In this document: piece by piece, positions 45,176-54,079 of the stretch
Position numbering within the stretch: position 1 is the stretch's first letter
Layout: each line of letters begins with the position of its first letter
Source of the DNA: an uncultured Clostridia bacterium
GTDB taxonomy: Bacteria > Bacillota > Clostridia > Oscillospirales > Acutalibacteraceae
Assembly (NCBI GenBank): GCA_944380875.1
Contig: CALWJA010000099.1
Span: 34,359 to 98,358, forward strand
Reading direction: 5' to 3'
DNA length: 64,000 nt
Notes under the pieces: generated by a model
Databases searched by the model: none
Seen by the model: only the letters and a program-made list of their open reading frames with translations
What the model was told of the DNA's origin: nothing
Translations under genes and position numbers: made by a program

Positions 45176-46600
45176 ATGGGAGATGTATGTGAAAAGATGA
45201 AAAGTGATTTTTCCAAAGGCAGTGTAGCGGGAAATATAATGAGTTTGGCTTTGCCCATGACATTGGCACAGCTAGTAAATGTGCTCTATAACGTTGTGGA
45301 TCGTATCTATATCGGCCGAATGCCTGAAAATGCTACATTGGCAATGACCGGTCTTGGCGTGTGTTTTCCCATTATCACTATGGTTATTGCTTTTGCAAAC
45401 CTGTTCGGTATGGGAGGCGCCCCTCTTTGCACCATAGCCAGAGGCAGAGGCGATCAGCAAGAAGCGGAAAGAATCATGGGAAATTCCTTTATTTTGTTGG
45501 TGATTTCAGGAATCATACTGACGGTTCTGGGTCTTTTACTGAAGGAACCGCTTCTGTTTGCTTTCGGAGCCAGCAAGGATACTTTTCCTTTTGCGGATCA
45601 GTATATCACCATTTATCTTTGCGGAAGCGTCTTTGTTATGATAAGCCTTGGAATGAACAGCTTTATCAACAGCCAAGGATTCGGCGGCGTCGGCATGACT
45701 ACGGTAGTATGCGGGGCTGTAGCGAATATTATATTGGATCCCATCTTTATCTTTGCATTGAATATGGGGATCCAGGGAGCGGCTCTGGCCACAGTGCTTT
45801 CTCAATTTTTGTCGGCTCTTTGGGTTCTGCGATTTTTAACGGGGAAAAAAGCAATTCTGCGGCTGAAGAAAACCTGTTTTCGTCTCCGGCTAAAACGGGT
45901 TTGGGACATTACGGCTTTGGGAATGACAGGATTTACCATGTCGATTACCAACTGTGCGGTGCAGATTATCTGTAATTCCACCCTACAAATATATGGAGGA
46001 GACCTCTATGTAGGCGTTATGACCGTTATCAATTCCATCCGGGAAGTAATCTCCATGCCGGTGTCCGGCGTCACCAACAGTGCCCAGCCGGTGTTGGGGT
46101 TCAATTATGGCGCGGGAAAATATAAGCGGGTACGATCCGGCATCAAGTTTATGTCTATTGTATGTATTGCGTATACTACGGTTGTGTGGGCTATATTGTA
46201 TGTATTCCCGGAATTTTTTATCCATATTTTTAATCAGGATGCGGAACTCACTTTAGCCGCTGTTCCGGCGATTCATGTGTATTATTTTGGCTTTTTTACT
46301 ATGTCGCTGCAGTTTGCAGGGCAGTCTGTCTATGTGGCATTGGGAAAATCAAAACAGGCGGTATTTTTCTCCCTGTTCCGAAAAGCTATCATAGTAATTC
46401 CTTTGACCCTTCTTTTGCCCCAGATGTTTTCCTTGGGGACTACCGGTGTATTTTTGGCAGAGCCTATTTCCAATTTTATAGGCGGCGGAGCTTGCTTTAT
46501 CACCATGCTGGCTACGGTTTGGCGAAAATTGAAGGAAACCCCAACTCCGTCATCTGAACATACTCCCGCTGTATCCGGTACGGACAACGCATCAGCCTGA
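45176..46600 (+). CDS. MepA-like MATE family efflux transporter
   Basis: About 474 residues, with roughly twelve membrane helices. Opens with the MepA-like FSKGSVAGNIMSLALPMTLA and VNVLYNVVDRIYIGRMPE; a central QPVLGFNYGAGKYKRVRSG segment is typical of the second repeat boundary. I choose ATG 45176, seven bases after GGAGAG; ATG 45197 is an alternative. The Pro/Thr/Ser-rich tail is not conserved. Placed behind a conditional terminator, so expression is probably induced by a small molecule that it exports. Confidence 0.9.
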   Translation: MGDVCEKMKSDFSKGSVAGNIMSLALPMTLAQLVNVLYNVVDRIYIGRMPENATLAMTGLGVCFPIITMVIAFANLFGMGGAPLCTIARGRGDQQEAERIMGNSFILLVISGIILTVLGLLLKEPLLFAFGASKDTFPFADQYITIYLCGSVFVMISLGMNSFINSQGFGGVGMTTVVCGAVANIILDPIFIFALNMGIQGAALATVLSQFLSALWVLRFLTGKKAILRLKKTCFRLRLKRVWDITALGMTGFTMSITNCAVQIICNSTLQIYGGDLYVGVMTVINSIREVISMPVSGVTNSAQPVLGFNYGAGKYKRVRSGIKFMSIVCIAYTTVVWAILYVFPEFFIHIFNQDAELTLAAVPAIHVYYFGFFTMSLQFAGQSVYVALGKSKQAVFFSLFRKAIIVIPLTLLLPQMFSLGTTGVFLAEPISNFIGGGACFITMLATVWRKLKETPTPSSEHTPAVSGTDNASA

Positions 46601-46652
46601 AAATTTTAAGGCACAAAGGAAACTAGAATGAAAACTTTGTGGCACTGAAACG

Positions 46653-46700
46653 AAAAAGCCCTTCGGAAGAATCGTTAAACGAGTCCTTCCGAAGGGCTTT
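46653..46700. terminator. Terminator between convergent MATE and serA genes
   Basis: Fifteen-base-pair perfect stem AAAGCCCTTCGGAAG (46655-46669) with CTTCCGAAGGGCTTT (46686-46700). On the minus strand it is followed by TTTTTCG, which suits serA; on the plus strand only three Ts follow. Confidence 0.85.
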
Positions 46701-46784
46701 CCCTGTGTAAGTTTGTGTAACAGCCAAACGAATTTAACTAAGAAATAAAAGAAGACTTCTAAAAGAAAATTTCGTCAATACCGA

Positions 46785-47945
46785 TCAGCGGATTACGCGA
46801 ACCCGGATGACTTCTTCCTGCGCTTGGATGGAAGCCACGGTTTCATCCGTTACATCGCCTGTAACATCCAGCATGGTGTATGCATAATCCTTTTTGGATT
46901 TACTGGACATATTTTCAATATTGATCCCAGCTTTTGCAGCAGCTCCGGAGAAAGAACTGATGGTATTGGGAAGGTTTTTATGAAGAATACAGATTCTGGT
47001 TCCCTCTCTGGGCATGGAAACTGCGGGCAGGTTGACAGAATTTTTAATATTGCCGTTTTCCAGATAATCCATAAGCTCATCTGCGGCCATGCAGGCACAG
47101 TTGTCTTCGCTTTCCGGTGTGGAAGCGCCCAAATGAGGAACAGCAATTACACCTTCCGTATCCAGAAGATCATCGTCTGGGAAATCGGTAATGTAGGCAG
47201 CTACTTTGCCGGAGGCAAGAGCGGCCTTAATATCGGCGGTGTTCACCAGGTCTCCACGGGCAAAGTTCAGGATCCGCACGCCGTCTTTCATTTTCGCAAT
47301 CGTTTCAGCGTTGATCATTTCTTTTGTATCCGGAGTAAGAGGAACATGCACCGTGATATAATCGCTTTTCGCGTAAATTTCGTCCCGAGTGGTAGCGTGA
47401 TGAATAGCGCGGGAAAGCCCCCAGGCCGCGTCAACGGAAAGGAAGGGATCATGGCCGTATACTTCCATTCCCAGGCTTTTTGCAGCATTAGCCACCATGG
47501 CGCCAATAGCACCCAGACCGATAACACCCAGGGATTTGCCCTTAATTTCAGGGCCTACGAAAGCGCTTTTCCCTTTTTCTACCAATTTACCTACTTCGGA
47601 GCCCTTACCCTTAAGGGTCTTAGCCCACTCAATAGCGGGTACGATTTTACGGGAAGTAAGGAACAGCCCAGCCAGCACCAACTCTTTTACAGCGTTAGCG
47701 TTGGCACCCGGCGTATTGAAAACAACAATACCATTTTCACTGCAGCGATCCAGTGGGATATTGTTAACGCCTGCGCCTGCTCTGGCGATAGCCAGAAGCT
47801 CAGGGTTGAATTCCATTTCATGCATGGAAGCGGAACGAACCAAAATGGCATCGGGATTCTGCACGTCGGTGCCGCAGGTATATGCGTCGCTGAAGCGGCT
47901 GGTGCCTACTTCAGAAATTTTATTTAAGCACTGAATTTTATACAT
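46785..47945 (-). CDS. serA: D-3-phosphoglycerate dehydrogenase
   Basis: First step of serine synthesis: NAD-dependent oxidation of 3-phosphoglycerate. 386 residues. Substrate domain with ARAGAGVNNIPLDRC; Rossmann motif GVIGLGAIGAMVANAA; catalytic residues in LNFARGDLVN, the Asp/Glu region and HLGASTPESEDN; C-terminal ACT domain from about residue 315 (ICILHKNLPNTISSFS). The order serC-serA with a three-base gap indicates one transcript. Confidence 0.96.
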   Translation of the reverse strand: MYKIQCLNKISEVGTSRFSDAYTCGTDVQNPDAILVRSASMHEMEFNPELLAIARAGAGVNNIPLDRCSENGIVVFNTPGANANAVKELVLAGLFLTSRKIVPAIEWAKTLKGKGSEVGKLVEKGKSAFVGPEIKGKSLGVIGLGAIGAMVANAAKSLGMEVYGHDPFLSVDAAWGLSRAIHHATTRDEIYAKSDYITVHVPLTPDTKEMINAETIAKMKDGVRILNFARGDLVNTADIKAALASGKVAAYITDFPDDDLLDTEGVIAVPHLGASTPESEDNCACMAADELMDYLENGNIKNSVNLPAVSMPREGTRICILHKNLPNTISSFSGAAAKAGINIENMSSKSKKDYAYTMLDVTGDVTDETVASIQAQEEVIRVRVIR

Positions 47946-47948
47946 GGA

Positions 47949-49034
47949 TCATTTATTCTCCTTCTCAAATTTAGCCATGAAATCGACCAGTTTTTCTACG
48001 CCTTCCACGGGCATAGCGTTATAAATGGATGCGCGCATTCCGCCAACTGTGCGGTGGCCTTTCAGGTTTACAAAGCCGGCCTCTGTGGCGGCTTTCACAA
48101 ATTTGACGTCCATCTCGTCGTTGCCGGTTACAAAGGGAATGTTCATCAGAGAGCGGTCCTCCGGCACAACAGTGCCATGGAAAAGGGAGGACTGATCCAA
48201 AAAGCTGTAAAGCATATTGGCTTTCTTTTCGTTGATCTTTTTCATTTCCTCCAGGCCGCCAATGGTGTTTTTCAGCCAATCCAACACCAGCATAGCCATA
48301 TAAATAGAGTAGCAGGGAGGAGTGTTGAACATAGAGCCGTTATCAGAATGGGTCTGATAATTAAACATAGTGGGGGTGATATCCATAGCGTGGCCAATCA
48401 GATCCTCCCGGATAATCACAACCGTAAGGCCTGCGGGTGCCAGGTTCTTCTGGGCGCCAGCATAAAGAAGGGCAAATTTGCTCACATCAATGGGTTCGCT
48501 TACAATACAAGAAGAAATATCGGCTACCAGAGGGACGTTGCCGGTATCGGGCAGTGTGTGGAACTTGGTGCCGTAAATGGTATTATTCAGGCAGATGTGG
48601 AAGTAGTCCGCATCCGGAGTGAAGGTGGAAGGATCCAGCTTCGGAATGTAGGAGAAGGTTTTGTCCTTGGAAGAAGCCACTACGTGGGCGTCTCCATAAC
48701 GGGCAGCCTCTTTATAGGCTTTAGTAGCCCACTGGCCGGTCAGAACAAAATCAGCTTTTCCGCTCTTTGTCATCAGGTTCATGGGAACCATAGCAAACTG
48801 AGAGGAAGCACCGCCCTGCAGGAAGAGAACCTTATATGTATCAGGGATGTTCATCACTTCGCGGAGCAAACTTTCTGCTGAATCAATAATGCCCTGATAT
48901 ACTTTTGAACGGTGAGACATCTCCATAACGGACTGGCCGCTTCCCTGATAGTCAAGCATTTCGTCCGCAGCACGGCGGAGAACCTGTTCCGGCAGCATAG
49001 AAGGGCCGGCAGAAAAATTGTAAACGCGTTTCAT
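47949..49034 (-). CDS. serC: Phosphoserine aminotransferase
   Basis: 361-residue PLP transaminase giving phosphoserine from 3-phosphohydroxypyruvate and glutamate. Starts MKRVYNFSAGPSMLPEQVL; the PLP lysine is in YAGAQKNLAPAG; the C-terminal GHRTVGGMRASIYNAMP is diagnostic. ATG 49034 is about eleven bases after GGAGG; an in-frame ATG at 49058 lies before that site. The third serine enzyme, SerB, is not in the window. Confidence 0.96.
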   Translation of the reverse strand: MKRVYNFSAGPSMLPEQVLRRAADEMLDYQGSGQSVMEMSHRSKVYQGIIDSAESLLREVMNIPDTYKVLFLQGGASSQFAMVPMNLMTKSGKADFVLTGQWATKAYKEAARYGDAHVVASSKDKTFSYIPKLDPSTFTPDADYFHICLNNTIYGTKFHTLPDTGNVPLVADISSCIVSEPIDVSKFALLYAGAQKNLAPAGLTVVIIREDLIGHAMDITPTMFNYQTHSDNGSMFNTPPCYSIYMAMLVLDWLKNTIGGLEEMKKINEKKANMLYSFLDQSSLFHGTVVPEDRSLMNIPFVTGNDEMDVKFVKAATEAGFVNLKGHRTVGGMRASIYNAMPVEGVEKLVDFMAKFEKENK

Positions 49035-49123
49035 GTAAGTGCTAACCTCCAATTTCACAAGCTTTTCCAGCAGGTGTTTCTATAAAAAACTGTCTGCTGA
49101 AAGAAAATATAAGAATACATCAT

Positions 49124-49152
49124 ATTATAGCGCTTTACTTTAGTGAAGTCAA
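49124..49152 (-). promoter_or_regulatory. Promoter of serC-serA
   Basis: On the minus strand TTGACT (49152-49147), a 17-base spacer and TATAAT (49129-49124). Confidence 0.85.
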
Positions 49153-49418
49153 CGTAAAATGCATAAAATCCGAGAGGAATTTGCATTTTTCTCTATTTAT
49201 TGCGGTTCTTTCGGGTTTGGAAGTATTTAGGTGCAGGAAAAAACGGTTTTTCCTTCTCCAAGCGGAGAAAATATTACAATACATACTTATACTATTTTTC
49301 ATGAAAAAATACCGGGCGTTTTAGGCGCCAACCATGCATATGCTGTTAAGGCCTTTTTATATTCCCTACCTTGTATTCTTTTGTTGTGGGCAAATGGAAA
49401 AGAAATCCATTTCGCTTC
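49153..49418. other. Divergent intergenic region between serC and hydrogenase-region genes
   Basis: AT-rich sequence between two divergent promoters. A plus-strand frame of 81 codons (49231-49476) overlaps the downstream promoter and has no ribosome site or recognisable content; I do not call it a gene. No hairpin with a T-run was seen. Confidence 0.5.
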
Positions 49419-49446
49419 TTGCGTAATCCATAATCTATGGTATACT
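49419..49446 (+). promoter_or_regulatory. Promoter of the upstream hydrogenase-associated unit
   Basis: TTGCGT (49419-49424), a 16-base spacer and TATACT (49441-49446), with an extended TGG before the -10 box. Confidence 0.65.
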
Positions 49447-49599
49447 GAAAATAGAATAGTGTATTTATACCTATAAAAAGCATAACATAAGAAATGTTTT
49501 TATGAAAATTTTAGCTTTTCATTTTATGCTGCATTGGAATGGTAAAGAAAAAGGCTCAGCCAATGCAGATCAATCCAAACTCAATAAGGAGGCATGAAA

Positions 49600-49938
49600 A
49601 TGAAAGTCAGAGATGTAATCCGAATTCTGGATGCAGAGGTCCTTGTGGATGGCAATTTGGATACAGAGGTAAAAACGGCCTGCGGAAGCGACATGATGAG
49701 CGATGTGTTGGCTTTTGTGAAAGATCAGGGGATGCTTCTTACAGGCCTGTGTAACCCACAGGTAATCCGCACAGCTGAAATGATGGATATGCACTGTGTA
49801 GTTTTTGTCAGGGGCAAGGATATTGACCCCTCCATTGTGGAACTTGCCCGTTCCAGGGACATCATTGTTCTGCAGACACGTCACAGAATGTTCAGCGCCT
49901 GCGGGCTGCTGTATATGGGCGGCCTGCGGGGAGAGTGA
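49600..49938 (+). CDS. DRTGG-domain protein (first copy)
   Basis: 112-residue single-domain protein resembling the DRTGG family (a domain found next to CBS or in phosphotransacetylase-type proteins, of unknown biochemical role). Sequence features are VRDVIRILDAEVLVDG, CGSDMMSDVLAFVKDQGMLLTG and MDMHCVVFVRGKDID. Small free-standing DRTGG proteins recur beside [FeFe] hydrogenase genes in Clostridia. AAGGAGG is seven bases from ATG 49600 and one base from ATG 49594, so 49600 is chosen. Confidence 0.82.
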   Translation: MKVRDVIRILDAEVLVDGNLDTEVKTACGSDMMSDVLAFVKDQGMLLTGLCNPQVIRTAEMMDMHCVVFVRGKDIDPSIVELARSRDIIVLQTRHRMFSACGLLYMGGLRGE

Positions 49939-49946
49939 GGTGTTAT

Positions 49947-50366
49947 ATGAGCGCTCTCACATTTACATATGAGGTTCCGGGGGATGATTTCACCCGGGCG
50001 GGAGAAGCTTCCAGCGATGTGAAACGGAAGTTGAAGCAATTGGGGTATAATCCCGAGGCCATACGGAAAGTCGCTATTGCCATGTATGAGGGTGAAATCA
50101 ACATGGTAATCCATGCCAATGGCGGAGAGGCAAAGGTGGAAGTGGATCCTCATGAGATCCGCATTACCTTAAGCGATAAGGGGCCAGGCATTCCCGATGT
50201 AGAAAAAGCTATGCAGGAAGGCTGGAGCACGGCACCCGATACAATCCGCAACCTTGGTTTTGGCGCCGGTATGGGTCTGCCCAACATCAAAAAATATACG
50301 GATGAGCTTCGAATTGATACAAAGGTTGGGGAAGGAACTACTTTGTATATGAAGGTTCTGGCTTAA
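49947..50366 (+). CDS. RsbW-like ATP-binding protein (HATPase, anti-sigma type)
   Basis: 139-residue GHKL ATPase. N-box EGEINMVIHA near residue 50, G1 box DKGPGIPD and G2 box GFGAGMGLP are all visible. There is no histidine phosphotransfer domain or sensor, so it resembles the anti-sigma kinase RsbW/SpoIIAB. Partners are not shown. Starts at ATG 49947 behind GAGGTG, eight bases after the DRTGG gene. Part of the unit that accompanies hydrogenases. Confidence 0.85.
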   Translation: MSALTFTYEVPGDDFTRAGEASSDVKRKLKQLGYNPEAIRKVAIAMYEGEINMVIHANGGEAKVEVDPHEIRITLSDKGPGIPDVEKAMQEGWSTAPDTIRNLGFGAGMGLPNIKKYTDELRIDTKVGEGTTLYMKVLA

Positions 50367-50599
50367 GGAAAGCTTTTGAAGAACAGCATGAAGCAACCGG
50401 CAGCGTTATGCAAACGGAAATAGTATTATATATAAGGTATAAATGGAGAAACGTTTTCTGGGGCGAGCATGTAAAGGAATGCAAGTCCGCCGGGAAAGGC
50501 TCGGCGGATAGTATTTGGCAGAGAACTGCCGTTATGGGAGGAGCGCTTTAGAGCAGAGGTATTTGCTTTCTGAAGCGGATATGGACGAGGTGATTAGGA

Positions 50600-51925
50600 T
50601 TGGATCGTTTTTTTCATTCTGTTATGCTGGATAGCAGCAAATGTATGGGCTGCACCAATTGTATAAAAAGATGCCCCACAGAGGCTATTCGTGTCCGTGA
50701 AGGAAAGGCATGTATTATTCCGGAAAGATGTATAGACTGCGGGGAGTGTATACGGGTATGCCCTCACCATGCCAAAAAGGCAAGCTATGACCCTTTGGAC
50801 AGCATCCATGGCTTTTCGTATGTAATCGCGCTTCCTGCACCTTCTTTATATGGGCAGTTTAATAATTTGGATGATATTGATATCGTGCTGAATGGGCTGC
50901 GGGACTTGGGTTTTGATGAGATTTTTGAGGTCTCCCGGGCTGCGGAGCTGGTTTCTGAGGCTACCCGCAAACTGATGAAGGAAGGAAAACTCAAACTACC
51001 CGTTATAAGTTCAGCCTGCCCAGCGGTAGTGCGTTTGATCCGGGTACGTTTTCCGGATCTTTGCAGCCATGTACTGCCTATCGCTTCTCCTATGGAGGTA
51101 GCGGCCAGGCTTGCAAAAAAGGCTGCCATGGAAAAGACTGGTTTATCCAAAGAGAAAATAGGAGTGTTTTTTATCACTCCATGCCCTGCAAAGGTAACGG
51201 ATTCCAGAGTGCCGGTAAACTTCGCGGCTTCAGAGGTGGATGGAGCCATTGCTATCAGTGAGATCTTCCCGGCGCTTACAGGAAAAATGGAGCATCTGGA
51301 AGAAGTGGAACCTCTTCAGGAATCCGGCGTGATTGGAGTCGGATGGGCTTCAAGCGGCGGTGAAAGCGCCGCGCTGCTCAACGACAAATACCTGGCGGCC
51401 GATGGTATTGAAAATGTGATCCGCGTATTGGAAGAATTGGAGGATGAACGGATCCGGGAATTGGAATTTATCGAGTTAAACGCCTGCGCAGGCGGATGCG
51501 TGGGCGGCGTGGCCTGTGTGGAAAATGCGTATGTGGCTAAAGCCAGGCTCCAGCGTCTTCGCCGGTATCTTCCTGTATCCAAAAATCATCTGGGCAGGGA
51601 AGTTGGTCCCATCCTTCAATGGGAAACAGGGCTGGAGTTTGCCCCCGTTCTAAAGCTTTCAGACGATATGGGTGAAGCGCTCCGCATGATGGGGGAAATA
51701 GATCGCATTACGGAGAAATTCCCTGGTTTGGACTGCGGATCCTGCGGGGCTCCTTCCTGCAGGTCTCTGGCCGAGGATGTGGTGCGGGGAGACGCCAAGG
51801 AAAGCGACTGCATATTTGTTTTGCGGGAAGAAATACGGACCATGGCCAATATGCTGGAATCCATCGGCGGTTTTGTCCCTGGGAATATGCACAGGGATGA
51901 GAAAAAAGAGGAATCTGACCGCTGA
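50600..51925 (+). CDS. HydS/HsfB-like protein: 2x[4Fe-4S], H-cluster domain, C-terminal Fe-S domain
   Basis: 441 residues. Residues 10-65 hold two ferredoxin clusters (CMGCTNCIKRCP and CIDCGECIRVCP). Residues 75-365 are an [FeFe]-hydrogenase H-domain with all four expected [4Fe-4S] ligand positions: SSACPAVV (motif L1), ITPCPAKVTD (L2), and NACAGGCVGGVAC (L3). In L1 the cysteine that relays protons in catalytic enzymes is alanine, as reported for the sensory-type HydS. Residues 375-410 carry a four-cysteine Fe-S motif (CGSCGAPSCRSLAEDV). No PAS domain is present. Probably a redox or H2 sensor for the neighbouring hydrogenase. TTG start at 50600 behind GAGGTG. Confidence 0.88.
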   Translation: MDRFFHSVMLDSSKCMGCTNCIKRCPTEAIRVREGKACIIPERCIDCGECIRVCPHHAKKASYDPLDSIHGFSYVIALPAPSLYGQFNNLDDIDIVLNGLRDLGFDEIFEVSRAAELVSEATRKLMKEGKLKLPVISSACPAVVRLIRVRFPDLCSHVLPIASPMEVAARLAKKAAMEKTGLSKEKIGVFFITPCPAKVTDSRVPVNFAASEVDGAIAISEIFPALTGKMEHLEEVEPLQESGVIGVGWASSGGESAALLNDKYLAADGIENVIRVLEELEDERIRELEFIELNACAGGCVGGVACVENAYVAKARLQRLRRYLPVSKNHLGREVGPILQWETGLEFAPVLKLSDDMGEALRMMGEIDRITEKFPGLDCGSCGAPSCRSLAEDVVRGDAKESDCIFVLREEIRTMANMLESIGGFVPGNMHRDEKKEESDR

Positions 51926-51974
51926 AAGACAATAGGTTTACTTATATATTATATATGGAAAGGAAGGCTGCTGC

Positions 51975-52391
51975 ATGGGAGACATAATCGAAAAAAGCAT
52001 GGAATTGAAAACCGATTCTGCAGAAGAAAAGAATACGAAGATTGAAGAAAGACGGACGGTTTCTTCATTGGCGGCAGCTTTAGGAGCTCAGTGGCTGGTA
52101 GAGGGAGAAAAGGACCGGCCAATAGAGACAGGATATGTATGCGACCTTTTGAGCTGGGCTATGGCCAGGCTTCCTGAGGGAGCTGCCTGGCTGACAGTTA
52201 TGGGAAATCTAAATGCTGTGGCCGTATGTTCGTTGAAGGATGGAGCTTGTATTCTTTTAACGGATAATGCGCCTTTGGATGAAAATGCGAAAGCCAGGGC
52301 GGAAATAGAGGGAATACCCATTCTTCGTGTGGAAGCCGGCGCATATGAAACGGCACTTCGTCTGGGAGCATTTTTGGAGGAGAGGCCGTGA
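51975..52391 (+). CDS. DRTGG-domain protein (second copy)
   Basis: 138 residues: a variable charged N-terminus of about 28 residues, then a DRTGG-like domain (SSLAAALGAQWLVEG; GYVCDLLSWAMARLPEGAAW; AEIEGIPILRVEAGAYETAL). It diverges strongly from the first copy. It overlaps the PHP gene by four bases. The family's role is not known; recurrence around the HydS-like gene suggests a part in its signalling. Confidence 0.75.
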   Translation: MGDIIEKSMELKTDSAEEKNTKIEERRTVSSLAAALGAQWLVEGEKDRPIETGYVCDLLSWAMARLPEGAAWLTVMGNLNAVAVCSLKDGACILLTDNAPLDENAKARAEIEGIPILRVEAGAYETALRLGAFLEERP

Positions 52392-53125
52392 AAATACAAT
52401 ATGATCTGCATTTGCATTCCTGCTTGTCTCCCTGCGGAAGCGACGACATGACCCCTTATAATCTGGTCAATATGGCAGCGCTTCTGGGATTCGATATGAT
52501 CGCTGTGACAGATCACAACAGTTGCCTGAATGCCCAGGCGGCTATGGCGGCAGGAAAACAGGCAGGTATTACGGTAGTGCCGGGAATGGAACTCTGCACG
52601 GCGGAGGAAGTTCATATGGTTTGCTTGTTTCCAACCTTGGAGGATGCTTTGCAGTTTCAGGTGTATGTGGATGGCCAAAGTTTTGAAATAAAAAACAGGC
52701 CGGATATATATGGAAATCAGCTTATTATGGGAGAAGGGGATATTCTTATGGGAGAAGAACCCCGGCTGCTTCTGAATGCTACAAAGATTACGGCCCAAAA
52801 GGCGGCCCATATAGTGCGGCTGTTTCATGGCGCGGCATTTCCCGCTCATATAGACCGGGATTCTTTTAGCCTTTTATCCAGCCTGGGATTTATTCCAGAA
52901 GATGCAGAATTCAGCGCGGTGGAGATTACGGCCTCCGGAGATGTGAAAAACCTGTTGGCGGCGCATCCTGAACTGGAAGGGAAGATCCTTCTTCTGGATT
53001 CGGATGCCCATTATCTGGAAAATATGCGGGATCCGGGTCCATGGCTGGATTTACCCGAGAACTCTGCAGATTGTCTTATTGCTGTACTGAATGGATATGA
53101 GAAGGCAGCTTGGGGCAGAGAATAA
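52388..53125 (+). CDS. PHP-domain metal-dependent phosphoesterase
   Basis: 245 residues with PHP motifs: HLHSCLSPCG (HxH), AVTDHNS, the metal-binding Glu in GMELCTAEEVH, and LDSDAH near the C-terminus. The family includes nucleases and small phosphatases; the substrate is unknown. GTG start at 52388 overlapping the preceding gene (GTGA). It ends the upstream unit, before a strong hairpin. Confidence 0.87.
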   Translation: MKIQYDLHLHSCLSPCGSDDMTPYNLVNMAALLGFDMIAVTDHNSCLNAQAAMAAGKQAGITVVPGMELCTAEEVHMVCLFPTLEDALQFQVYVDGQSFEIKNRPDIYGNQLIMGEGDILMGEEPRLLLNATKITAQKAAHIVRLFHGAAFPAHIDRDSFSLLSSLGFIPEDAEFSAVEITASGDVKNLLAAHPELEGKILLLDSDAHYLENMRDPGPWLDLPENSADCLIAVLNGYEKAAWGRE

Positions 53126-53180
53126 CTTTATTTAGAATAAAGAAAAACAAAAATTCTTATTAGTAATAAAATTGTAGTGT

Positions 53181-53218
53181 GGGTTCTATATTGTTATTTT
53201 ATTAACAATATAGAACCC
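53181..53218 (+). terminator. Hairpin after the PHP gene, containing a Rex-like operator
   Basis: Sixteen-base-pair perfect stem GGGTTCTATATTGTTA (53181-53196) with its complement at 53203-53218. The tail GCTTTCTT is only weakly T-rich. Its centre is also a Rex-like operator, so it may be a protein site, a terminator, or both. Confidence 0.55.
53191..53208. promoter_or_regulatory. Rex-like operator 1
   Basis: TTGTTATTTTATTAACAA matches the Rex consensus TTGTTAA-N4-TTAACAA at 13 of 14 fixed positions. Rex is the NADH/NAD+-sensing repressor of fermentation and hydrogenase genes in Gram-positive bacteria. Confidence 0.55.
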
Positions 53219-53339
53219 GCTTTCTTACTGTAATTAAATAAACTAACAAAAAATTTTTGTAAAGTACGCATAAACGTTGCGCTTATTAGTCTTATAAGCA
53301 AATAAAAAGTAAAAATGTCTTAAATGAGACAAAAAATTA

Positions 53340-53357
53340 TTGTTAATTTCTTAACAG
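53340..53357. promoter_or_regulatory. Rex-like operator 2
   Basis: TTGTTAATTTCTTAACAG matches the Rex consensus at 13 of 14 fixed positions. It lies about 75 bases before the -10 box of the hydrogenase operon and 149 bases from operator 1. Confidence 0.65.
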
Positions 53358-53407
53358 TTTTTAGCATGGTATTCAGCAATTTTTTGATCGGATTTCACAG
53401 AATAATC

Positions 53408-53436
53408 TGGATTTTAACAAGATGATATGCTATACT
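53408..53436 (+). promoter_or_regulatory. Promoter of hydC operon
   Basis: TATACT (53431-53436) with an extended TGC before it; the -35 position (53408-53413) reads TGGATT. A leader of about 130 bases follows and includes AAACGGG...CCCGTTT, a small hairpin at about 53509-53535. Confidence 0.6.
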
Positions 53437-53572
53437 GAACTTTGTAAATATCATACGGGGATATAGTTTTTAGTTGCTTTCCTGTATTTTAGCAGGTGGG
53501 ATAGCTTTTAAACGGGCTTATAAACTCCCCGTTTTACAAAAAAATTCTCAATGATTCTAGGGAGGAAGAAGA

Positions 53573-54079
53573 ATGCAGAAACGAATCAGCAACCTGCCGT
53601 TCACCGGGACTCCGGAGCAGGAAGAAAAATTGAACGCAGTGATTGCTCGCCATAAAGGCGAAAAGGGAGCTATTATGCCCTGTCTGCAGGAAGCGCAGGA
53701 AATCTATGGATACCTGCCCGTGGAAGTGCAGACTATGATAGCAAAAGGTTTAGGGGTGCCGTTGGAAGAGGTATTCGGTGTCTCTACTTTCTATTCACAG
53801 TTTTCCCTTACTCCAAAAGGAAAATACAATATCTCCGTATGTCTGGGCACAGCCTGCTATGTAAAGGGTGCTGCCGCCATACTGGATGAAATAACAAAGA
53901 ACATCGGCATTCAGCCGGAAGAATGCACCCCTGACGGTCTTTTCTCCCTGACAGCATGCCGGTGTATTGGCGCCTGCGGTCTTGCTCCCGTTATGACAAT
54001 CAACGATGAAGTTTATGGCCGCTTGGTTCCGGAAGAAGTAGCTGGAATCCTGGCCAAGTATAAAGAAGGTAATGCGTGA
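53573..54079 (+). CDS. hydC: NADH-dependent hydrogenase subunit HydC (NuoE-like)
   Basis: 168-residue thioredoxin-fold subunit with one [2Fe-2S] cluster. The four cysteines are in VCLGTACYVKGA and TACRCIGACG. It is the electron-transfer partner of HydB in trimeric hydrogenases and of NuoF in complex I. GAIMPCLQEAQEIYGYLP is typical of the family. The ATG follows GGGAGGAAG. First gene of the operon behind the Rex-like sites; it overlaps the next gene. Confidence 0.95.
   Translation: MQKRISNLPFTGTPEQEEKLNAVIARHKGEKGAIMPCLQEAQEIYGYLPVEVQTMIAKGLGVPLEEVFGVSTFYSQFSLTPKGKYNISVCLGTACYVKGAAAILDEITKNIGIQPEECTPDGLFSLTACRCIGACGLAPVMTINDEVYGRLVPEEVAGILAKYKEGNA

Noticed and set aside
49231..49476. 81-codon plus-strand ORF between serC and the first DRTGG gene
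   Set aside because: It overlaps the promoter at 49419-49446, lacks a ribosome site and resembles no family.
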